This document shows, in pieces, positions 14,523 to 20,167 of a DNA stretch of 20,167 nucleotides (positions are counted from its first letter, which is position 1; each line of letters opens with the position of its first letter). Made by a program: the position numbers and the translations under genes. The DNA is from Ruminococcus sp. (GTDB lineage: Bacteria; Bacillota_A; Clostridia; Oscillospirales; Ruminococcaceae). The notes beneath the pieces are model-generated. The model was not told the origin of the DNA and did no database searches. It worked only from the letters and a program-made list of their open reading frames with translations. Location of the stretch: NCBI GenBank assembly GCA_017418765.1, contig JAFOMV010000031.1, positions 1 through 20,167 on the forward strand, in the 5' to 3' direction.

Positions 14523-16244
14523 ATGAAGAAAAACGTTCTATCTGCTGTTGCGGTCGCTGCTGCTCTTTCTGCTGTCAGTACTACAGCTTTTGCTGCAAAT
14601 AAGTTCACATCGGCTGACCTTGTAAATCTGGCAAGTTCGCTTCACGGTAAAACTGATGTAACAGCAGAACAGGATATGAACGGAGATAAGATCGTGGATG
14701 TTTTTGACCTTATTGAAATGCGTAAAGCCATCGCACAGCCATCAGGTGAATATACACGTTCTGCTTTCCCTATCAGTGAATCAACTGTCAGATATATTGG
14801 CAGAAATCTGGAAAGCGGAGGTGTTACATGGCTGGTACACAGCGGTAGTGCTGTTGAATTTACTGTAAAAGGACGTTCCGCAGAGATCGAACTTGCAGGC
14901 GACAGCAGCACATCAAACGGTGCTGACTTCCGTTCAAGGTATGCTGTCCTTGTGGACGGCGAGGTAATAGTTGATGCCACAATGGCTGAAAAATCAAAGA
15001 AAATCGAGCTGTTCAGCGGCAGCACAACAAGAACTGCAACTGTAAAGGTGATCCACCTTTCTGAAGCTAACAATGGTGCGATAGGAGTTAAGAGCGTGAC
15101 CGTTGATACAGATTCACAGACACCGATAGCACCGACTGCTGAGAAGAAGTACAGGATAGAATTTATTGGTGATTCTATCACCTGCGCTTACGGTGTTGAA
15201 GGAAAGAATCAGTACGAAAGCTTCAAGACTACCACAGAGAATTTCATGAAATCGTACGCTTATATTGCGGCTGAAAAGCTTGATGCTGATTACAGCGCAG
15301 TCAGCTACAGCGGTCATGGCATAATCTCAGGTTATACCTCCGATGGAAAGAAGAATACCGATTCACTTGTACCGCCTTACTATGAGTATGTGGCAAGAGG
15401 GGATGATTACAAGAAGAAATGGGATTTCACTGCAAAGCCTAACGATGTTGTTGTCATAAACCTCGGTACAAATGACAGCAGCTACTGCGGTACAAACAAG
15501 GACAAAATGAGCGAATACGGCAAAGCATACGCTGAATTCATTAAGCAGGTACGCAAATGCAATCCCGATGCATATATTATCTGCACCCTCGGAACTATGG
15601 GCGGTACTGAGCTTTACCCTTATATAGAAGGGACTGTATCCGATTATCAGAAATCAAGCGGCGACAAGAATATCATGTGCTATCAGTCAGCTGTTCAGGA
15701 TATGCAGAATGACGGTCTTGGTTCTGACTGGCATCCGTCGGAAACAACACAAAAAAAGAGTGCGGCTGTTCTTACTGACAAAATATGTCAGGTGCTGGGT
15801 ATCGAGTCCGACCAGATAGGTATTGACGTTGCAGCTGATGCAAAGTATGATATAACTAAGAATGAAGCTTCCGGGGCAAATGCGTCCACATACTTCTCGG
15901 ACTATGACAAGTCTTTCTGGGTGAACGTAGTAACAGGCGGTACAAAAGCTGATGATATCTGCATGGACATCTCAGGCATTGACATGAAGAAAGACGGAGA
16001 GTACCGTATATCATTCAAAATGACAGGAGATAAGGGCAGAGAGATACCAGTTTCCATAGTCAGTGCAGACGGGAAGACCGAACTTTACAGCACAAAGGTC
16101 AGCATTGAAGGAGAGAAGACTCCGTTTTCGGACGAGTTCACTTCAGCAGGCACCGATAAGTCGGCAAGACTTATTGTTCATATGGGCGGCAAGGACTACA
16201 GCAACATCACACTGTATGAACTACACATTGAAAAAATAGGCTGA
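14523..16244 (+). CDS. secreted CE2-type acetylesterase with N-terminal half dockerin
   Basis: A 573-residue exported esterase, probably acting on acetylated xylan or mannan. Order: signal peptide (1-25, cut after TAFA or AFAA); a half dockerin (about 26-71) whose second calcium loop DMNGDKIVDVFD is intact while the first loop is missing, because the mature chain starts KFTSADLVNL; a jelly-roll domain (about 80-196) as in CE2; an SGNH hydrolase (209-428) with Ser218 in IEFIGDSITCAYGVEG, the SYSGHG oxyanion loop, Asn317 in GTND and His404 in SDWHPS; and a C-terminal beta-rich region (about 435-573) resembling a carbohydrate-binding module. The GDSITCAYGVEG start and DWHPS end are the CE2 marks. 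It follows another esterase in the same direction but has its own promoter and terminator region, so it forms a functional cluster rather than a strict operon. Confidence 0.9.
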   Translation: MKKNVLSAVAVAAALSAVSTTAFAANKFTSADLVNLASSLHGKTDVTAEQDMNGDKIVDVFDLIEMRKAIAQPSGEYTRSAFPISESTVRYIGRNLESGGVTWLVHSGSAVEFTVKGRSAEIELAGDSSTSNGADFRSRYAVLVDGEVIVDATMAEKSKKIELFSGSTTRTATVKVIHLSEANNGAIGVKSVTVDTDSQTPIAPTAEKKYRIEFIGDSITCAYGVEGKNQYESFKTTTENFMKSYAYIAAEKLDADYSAVSYSGHGIISGYTSDGKKNTDSLVPPYYEYVARGDDYKKKWDFTAKPNDVVVINLGTNDSSYCGTNKDKMSEYGKAYAEFIKQVRKCNPDAYIICTLGTMGGTELYPYIEGTVSDYQKSSGDKNIMCYQSAVQDMQNDGLGSDWHPSETTQKKSAAVLTDKICQVLGIESDQIGIDVAADAKYDITKNEASGANASTYFSDYDKSFWVNVVTGGTKADDICMDISGIDMKKDGEYRISFKMTGDKGREIPVSIVSADGKTELYSTKVSIEGEKTPFSDEFTSAGTDKSARLIVHMGGKDYSNITLYELHIEKIG

Positions 16245-16273
16245 TTGTCATCCATAGGCAAATAAATCCAAGT

Positions 16274-16296
16274 AGGGGCGCACAATGTGCGCCCCT
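16274..16296. repeat. GC-rich palindromic repeat (AGGGGCGCAC...GTGCGCCCCT)
   Basis: A perfect 10-base stem with an AAT loop, 30 bases after the CE2 stop. No T run follows on the plus strand (a run of A does), so it would act as a terminator only on the minus strand. It belongs to a set of similar AGGGGCG or GGGACGG palindromes in this window. It may protect the 3' end of the mRNA. Confidence 0.6.
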
Positions 16297-16330
16297 CAGC
16301 TTGTAAAAAAATCATATATTATCGTAAAAT

Positions 16331-16499
16331 AATGGGCTATTCTTCGTGAATGTTTATATAGGGGACGGCGTCCTCGACGTCCCGGAATTGTTTTTCCTAC
16401 AGACCAGATTGCGCACACCGAGCGCTCCTACAGAGCAGAACCATATACAATTAAAGTGCGGCCAATGGCCGTCCCTGCATTTATTCACGAACACCCATT
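16331..16499. repeat. MITE-like element with imperfect terminal inverted repeats
   Basis: The left end reads AATGGG...TTCGTGAAT...AGGGGACGGC (16331-16369). The right end, reverse complemented, reads AATGGG...TTCGTGAAT...AGGGACGGC (16466-16499). Three blocks match in the same order at both ends with small spacing differences. Inside are two further palindromes, GGGACG/CGTCCC (16362-16383) and CGGCCAATGGCCG (16459-16471). No convincing reading frame or transposase fits inside, and no target-site duplication is obvious. It may be a miniature element mobilised in trans, or an intergenic palindromic repeat. Confidence 0.5.
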
Positions 16500-16650
16500 T
16501 ACCAAGTACAAAGCTGAAACTCTGCTTTCACACACTGTCACATCATGATAAAGCAATCCGGCGAGCGGCCTGAACCTCATCGCTTTGTAAGAAGTAAGCG
16601 AGTTTACGAGCGAATCGTGATCGTGGTCAAGCTGACGGCAGCTTGCATAC
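16500..16650. other. gene-free stretch before the tepA promoter, with nested inverted repeats
   Basis: No plausible gene is seen. GTCAAG (16626-16631) and CTTGAC (16650-16655) are inverted, and an inner AAGCTG-ACGG-CAGCTT hairpin (16629-16644) lies between them. The right arm overlaps the -35 of the tepA promoter, so this could be an operator. The stretch 16500-16625 has no clear signal. Confidence 0.4.
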
Positions 16651-16679
16651 TTGACTTTGGCCGGTAATGCGTGTATAAT
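16651..16679 (+). promoter_or_regulatory. promoter of tepA
   Basis: TTGACT (16651-16656), 17 bases, TATAAT (16674-16679), about 60 bases before the ATG. Its leader contains CTGACTTA/TAAGTCAG (16696-16703 and 16722-16729), whose right arm runs into the AGGAGG ribosome binding site at 16728-16733. Confidence 0.75.
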
Positions 16680-16740
16680 AAATATGTATACGCTTCTGAC
16701 TTACGGACATAATATTCTTGCTAAGTCAGGAGGCGATATT

Positions 16741-17427
16741 ATGAATGATACCGAAGAAAAAGAGCTCCAAGAGGCACTTCTTGCCGAGAAAAACGGTAAG
16801 ACCGTCTCACAGAACTCAAAGCACCTCATCCATTGCCTGTCAGTTATAGGGCAGATAGAGGGGCACTATGTTCTTTCGGAACAAAACAAAACTACCAAAT
16901 ACGAACATATCATCCCTGCCCTTATCGCTATCGAACAGGACAGAAGTGTTGAGGGACTGCTCATTATTCTCAATACCGTAGGCGGTGACGTGGAAGCAGG
17001 TCTTGCTATTGCGGAACTTATTTCAGGCATGAAGACCCCTACAGTATCACTTGTGGTGGGCGGCGGACATTCCATCGGTGTGCCCCTTGCGGTAAGTGCA
17101 AAGAAGTCCTTTATAGTTCCAAGTGCTTCTATGACCATCCATCCCGTGCGGATGAACGGTACTGTTCTCGGAGTTCCGCAGACGCTTTCCTATTTTCAGC
17201 GTATGCAGGACAGGATCGTAAGATTTGTTGTGAGCAACAGCGGCATATCCGAGGAGGACTTCCGCTCGCTGATGCTGAATACCCGGGAGCTTGTACTGGA
17301 TGTGGGCAGCGTCGTGGAAGGCGAAAAAGCTGTGGAACTGGGACTTATCGACAGATGCGGAGGACTCGGAAATGCTATGGATTGTCTTTATGATATGATC
17401 GAAAATTCAGATAAAAGATATGTGTAG
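16741..17427 (+). CDS. tepA: ClpP-like serine protease, TepA (translocation-enhancing protein) type
   Basis: A 228-residue member of the ClpP/crotonase fold. GLLIILNTVGGDVEAGLAIAE is the oxyanion-strand region, Ser111 in GGGHSIGVPLA is the nucleophile and His134 in TIHPVRM the base. The third catalytic acid is not clear. It has no signal peptide. In Bacillus the related YmfB/TepA is cytoplasmic, lies next to spoIIIE and has been linked to protein export; here the same neighbour follows 20 bases downstream, which supports the name. The start at 16741 has AGGAGG before it; an in-frame ATG at 16684 and the TTG at 16651 lie in the promoter and leader and are rejected. The precise substrate is unknown. 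Confidence 0.85.
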   Translation: MNDTEEKELQEALLAEKNGKTVSQNSKHLIHCLSVIGQIEGHYVLSEQNKTTKYEHIIPALIAIEQDRSVEGLLIILNTVGGDVEAGLAIAELISGMKTPTVSLVVGGGHSIGVPLAVSAKKSFIVPSASMTIHPVRMNGTVLGVPQTLSYFQRMQDRIVRFVVSNSGISEEDFRSLMLNTRELVLDVGSVVEGEKAVELGLIDRCGGLGNAMDCLYDMIENSDKRYV

Positions 17428-17447
17428 AAATAATACGGAGGAAAACA

Positions 17448-19973
17448 ATGGCTGAAACCAGAAAGAAAAAAACGGCTCCTGCAAAAAAGAAGTCGGAATC
17501 TTCAAAAAAAACTGCTGAACCTATAAAAACGGCGGCAGAAGAAAAAAAGAAAACGCCTCAAAGCACGGGACAGTTTGCTTCGGTAGTGCTGTTTGCGCTG
17601 GGAGTTATTCTCGCTTTGATGATACTGGTGAAAGGCTCGTCGGGCTGGCTTAGGATGCATGATATGCTGCTGGGACTGTTCGGATGGGCAGCACTTGTTT
17701 TCCCTGCTTCACTGATATATTCAGCCGTGAAGATAGGCATGGAGCGCAACACCAAAAAAACGTCCAGCCGCATAATGTGCGGCATAGGCATAACTATTCT
17801 CGTAAGTTCTGCGATACAGATATTTGCTGTCGGGAAGCTTCCTGACGGAGGATTCACAAACGCTGTCAAAGTCCTTTACTCTCAGGGGCAGCATCTCAAT
17901 GGAGGCGGTGCCGCTTCAGGGATACTTACATTTATCCTGTTCAAGACTATGGGAAAGCTTGGTGCAAGGATACTGACAGCAGTTGCACTTTTTGTACTGG
18001 TCATGTTCCTTTCAGGAAACGGTATGAACGATTTGTTCAGCGCTGTTGAGAGACATTTCCGCCGCATGGGCGAAGGAATAAGTAATCTTATGACAGGCTC
18101 GGAGTTCAATGATGAGTACATCGGCGATGATGGTGTGGATGATGAACGTGAAAAGATAAGCTTCCGCAAGGATATAGAAGCTGTTGATATGATAAGAGAA
18201 ACAAAGTCAAAGCCTGTTTCTGAAAGAAACATCAGGTTCTCTCAGCCTGTACAGCAGGCGGCAGCAGGGGACGATGGTTTCCTCATGGATATACAGCTTC
18301 CGACTGATGATCAGATACATAATGTTGATGATGATTTTGAGATATTCCCTGACAAATCACCTGAACCTCAGCGTAAGGACAGCGCAAGCCTTGAAGATCT
18401 TATCAGCAAGGCGGCTGACAAAAAACAGGAGGATATACCGCCTTTCGATATAGACGTTGAAGAAGCAGTACAGGAAGAAATGCCCGTCAAGCCGCTGTAT
18501 CTGCGTCCGCCCCTCGATCTGCTTACAAATGCGGAGATGAGAGTGAACAGGGACGAAGCAATGAAGGAAATGCGTGAAAAAGCTGATGTTATCGTCAATA
18601 CTCTCAGAAGCTTCGGCGTTGAGGTAAAGATAAAGGATATATACCGGGGCCCTGCCATTACCCGTTATGAGGTACAGCCGGGTGTGGGAGTAAAGGTCAA
18701 GAAGATAACGGGACTTGCTGATGATATCGCCCTCAGCCTTGCCGCTCAGGGAGTACGTATCGCTCCTGTTCCGGGAAAAGCCGCTGTGGGTATCGAGATA
18801 CCTAACGGTACAAAGGATATGGTAACTCTCAGGGAGATACTCTCTGTCCCCGAATTCAGAAATGCTTCAAGCAAGCTGACTTTCGCTGTCGGCAAGGATA
18901 TCACGGGCAATGTTATTCTTGGTGATATAGCAAAGATGCCCCACGTTATAATCGCAGGTACTACAGGTTCAGGTAAGTCTGTATGTACCCGTTCGATAAT
19001 CATGAGCATACTCTTTAACGCTGACCCTGACGAAGTAAAGCTCATCCTTATCGACCCGAAGATAGTTGAATTCAAAGTGTTCGACGGTATACCGCACCTT
19101 CTTATTCCCATAGTCGTGGACGTCAAGAAAGCGGCAGGTGCTCTTGGATGGGCTGTCAACGAGATGATGAGAAGATACAACATTTTCGCTGACAACGGCG
19201 CAAATGATCTGAAATCATTCAATGAGCTTGCCGAGATGGACGGTGATATGGACAAGATGCCGCAGATAGTTATTTTCATTGACGAGCTTGCTGATATGAT
19301 GCTTGTCGCAAAGAATGAGGTCGAAGATTCTATACAGCGTCTTGCACAGATGGGACGAGCAGCAGGTGTACATCTTGTTGTAGCCACACAGCGTCCTACT
19401 ACTGATGTTATCACAGGTATCATCAAGGCTAATATCCCGAGCCGTATCGCTCTTTCGGTAAAGTCGCAGGTAGACAGCCGCACTATCATTGACTGTGCAG
19501 GTGCTGAGAAGCTTCTCGGAAACGGTGATATGCTGTATATGCCTATCGGTGCTACCGATCCTGTGCGTGTGCAGGGATGTTTCGCATCAAATAAGGATAT
19601 AAACGCTACACTTGATTATATCAAGGCACAGTTTGAGGGTGTTGTTTACGATAAGTCCATAGAAGAAGCTGTTGACTGCTTTATTCCTGCTGTAAAAGGC
19701 GATCACGGTGACAGCGGAGATATGGGCTATGCCGAGGGAAGCGACGAGGATTATGTTGAACGTGCCATTAAGGTAGCAGTCGATGCAGGTCAGCTTTCCA
19801 CATCAATGCTTCAGAGAAAGTTGAAACTGGGCTATGCAAGAGCCGCACGTATCATGGACGAACTGGAAGAACGTGGGGTTATAGGTCCAAGCGAAGGCGC
19901 AAAGCCACGCCGTGTGCTCATGTCGAAGATGCAGTATGACGAGCGCCGTGTCCGTATGGAAATGGACGGCTAA
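17448..19973 (+). CDS. spoIIIE: DNA translocase of the FtsK/SpoIIIE family
   Basis: Pumps chromosomal DNA across the closing septum at division or sporulation. The 841-residue protein has a Lys-rich N-terminal tail (1-40), four predicted membrane helices (about 43-62, 74-93, 108-128, 158-189, the last long), an acidic linker (about 215-350) and the alpha/beta motor. Walker A is GTTGSGKS (504-511) and Walker B is IVIFIDELADMM (607-618); GRAAGVHLVVATQRP is present. The C-terminal gamma domain (about 767-828: EDYVERAIKVAVDAGQ...RIMDELEERGVIGP) reads DNA orientation sequences. Length and domain order are normal. The ATG at 17448 has CGGAGG before it. It is co-transcribed with tepA; whether it serves division (FtsK), sporulation (SpoIIIE) or both cannot be told here. 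Confidence 0.95.
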   Translation: MAETRKKKTAPAKKKSESSKKTAEPIKTAAEEKKKTPQSTGQFASVVLFALGVILALMILVKGSSGWLRMHDMLLGLFGWAALVFPASLIYSAVKIGMERNTKKTSSRIMCGIGITILVSSAIQIFAVGKLPDGGFTNAVKVLYSQGQHLNGGGAASGILTFILFKTMGKLGARILTAVALFVLVMFLSGNGMNDLFSAVERHFRRMGEGISNLMTGSEFNDEYIGDDGVDDEREKISFRKDIEAVDMIRETKSKPVSERNIRFSQPVQQAAAGDDGFLMDIQLPTDDQIHNVDDDFEIFPDKSPEPQRKDSASLEDLISKAADKKQEDIPPFDIDVEEAVQEEMPVKPLYLRPPLDLLTNAEMRVNRDEAMKEMREKADVIVNTLRSFGVEVKIKDIYRGPAITRYEVQPGVGVKVKKITGLADDIALSLAAQGVRIAPVPGKAAVGIEIPNGTKDMVTLREILSVPEFRNASSKLTFAVGKDITGNVILGDIAKMPHVIIAGTTGSGKSVCTRSIIMSILFNADPDEVKLILIDPKIVEFKVFDGIPHLLIPIVVDVKKAAGALGWAVNEMMRRYNIFADNGANDLKSFNELAEMDGDMDKMPQIVIFIDELADMMLVAKNEVEDSIQRLAQMGRAAGVHLVVATQRPTTDVITGIIKANIPSRIALSVKSQVDSRTIIDCAGAEKLLGNGDMLYMPIGATDPVRVQGCFASNKDINATLDYIKAQFEGVVYDKSIEEAVDCFIPAVKGDHGDSGDMGYAEGSDEDYVERAIKVAVDAGQLSTSMLQRKLKLGYARAARIMDELEERGVIGPSEGAKPRRVLMSKMQYDERRVRMEMDG

Positions 19974-19985
19974 GTGCTATGCAGG

Positions 19986-20002
19986 GGCGGATATAATCCG
20001 CC
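19986..20002. repeat. palindromic repeat GGCGGAT-ATA-ATCCGCC
   Basis: A perfect 7-base inverted repeat preceded by GCAGG, in the 49-base gap between the translocase gene and the next gene. No T run follows, so a terminator role is doubtful. It shares the GCAGGGGC start with the repeat at 14321. Confidence 0.5.
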
Positions 20003-20022
20003 GTTTAAATAAAGGAGAAAAA

Positions 20023-20167
20023 ATGATAGAACAGATAAAAGATAACGAAAAGAAAAAGGCCATAGCAAGGGAAGTTCTTGAGGCGCTCCACGACTGGTTC
20101 GAGGTGGACGAGAGCAGAGAGCAGTACATCGATGAAAGCGTTGACCGGATCTTCCTTGCGGCTGAGG
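20023..20167 (+). CDS. GNAT-family N-acetyltransferase, N-terminal fragment
   Basis: Only 48 codons are inside the window. The peptide starts MIEQIKDNEKKKAIAREVLE and continues ALHDWFEVDESREQYIDES. This resembles the N-terminus of small Firmicutes acetyltransferases (REVLE.LP.WFGI.ES...YI). The acetyl-CoA-binding motif is beyond the edge, so the substrate is unknown. AAAGGAG lies 6 bases before the ATG. It probably continues the tepA-spoIIIE transcription unit, with a palindromic repeat in between. Confidence 0.6.
   Translation, partial: MIEQIKDNEKKKAIAREVLEALHDWFEVDESREQYIDESVDRIFLAAE

Noticed and set aside
16274..16296. Terminator for the CE2 esterase gene
   Set aside because: The stem is strong but no T run follows on the plus strand; it is better described as a palindromic repeat.
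16346..16573. A 75-codon frame through the palindromic region
   Set aside because: It crosses the inverted-repeat element, has no ribosome binding site and no protein-like composition.
16245..16650. CRISPR array or attachment site in the repeat-rich gap
   Set aside because: The repeats are palindromes of different sequence without regular spacers, and there is no integrase or tRNA gene nearby.
18746..19489. A 247-codon minus-strand frame inside the DNA translocase gene
   Set aside because: It is antisense to the conserved motor domain. Its length follows from the codon use of the sense gene, and it resembles no protein family.

Overview
The window looks like chromosomal DNA of an anaerobic, fibre-degrading Firmicute close to Ruminococcus (Oscillospiraceae). 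The evidence is two secreted SGNH carbohydrate esterases with dockerin-type modules and Thr/Pro linkers, an S-box (SAM-I) riboswitch before metK, the tepA-spoIIIE gene pair, moderate GC content, AGGAGG-type ribosome binding sites, and several near-perfect TTGACA-17-TATAAT promoters. The assignment is inferred from gene content; no rRNA or tRNA gene is present.

Layout. 1-3850 is a minus-strand block: the start of a phosphohexomutase, a 6-phosphofructokinase, and a membrane GGDEF/EAL protein whose EAL domain looks intact and whose GGDEF site is degenerate. 3851-4082 is a divergent promoter region. 4083-6198 is a plus-strand OmpR-type response regulator and histidine kinase pair with overlapping genes. 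6199-6857 is a long leader region: a candidate structured RNA or attenuator with its own promoter and terminator, then a consensus promoter, a SAM-I riboswitch and its terminator. metK and a small unknown gene follow, closed by a strong terminator at 8535-8564. 8679-9770 is a membrane-anchored C39-like papain-fold protein. 9834-11222 (minus strand) is a tandem pair of RadC-like genes; the first is a pseudogene with two in-frame stops and lost metal ligands, the second keeps its JAMM motif. 11565-16244 holds two secreted esterases: a two-catalytic-domain CE12-type enzyme with an internal dockerin and a CBM35-like module, and a CE2-type enzyme with an N-terminal half dockerin. 16245-16650 is gene-free and carries palindromic repeats and a MITE-like element of about 170 bp. 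16741-20167 is tepA, spoIIIE/ftsK and the start of a GNAT acetyltransferase.

How the genes work together. The two esterases probably remove acetyl groups from pectin and xylan so that other glycanases can act. The phosphohexomutase and phosphofructokinase belong to hexose catabolism. The SAM riboswitch gives feedback control of S-adenosylmethionine synthesis. The most unusual items are the orphan attenuator-like RNA upstream of the metK promoter, the decayed RadC copy beside an intact one, and the inverted-repeat element between 16331 and 16499. No CRISPR array, prophage, insertion sequence with a transposase, or defence system is visible.
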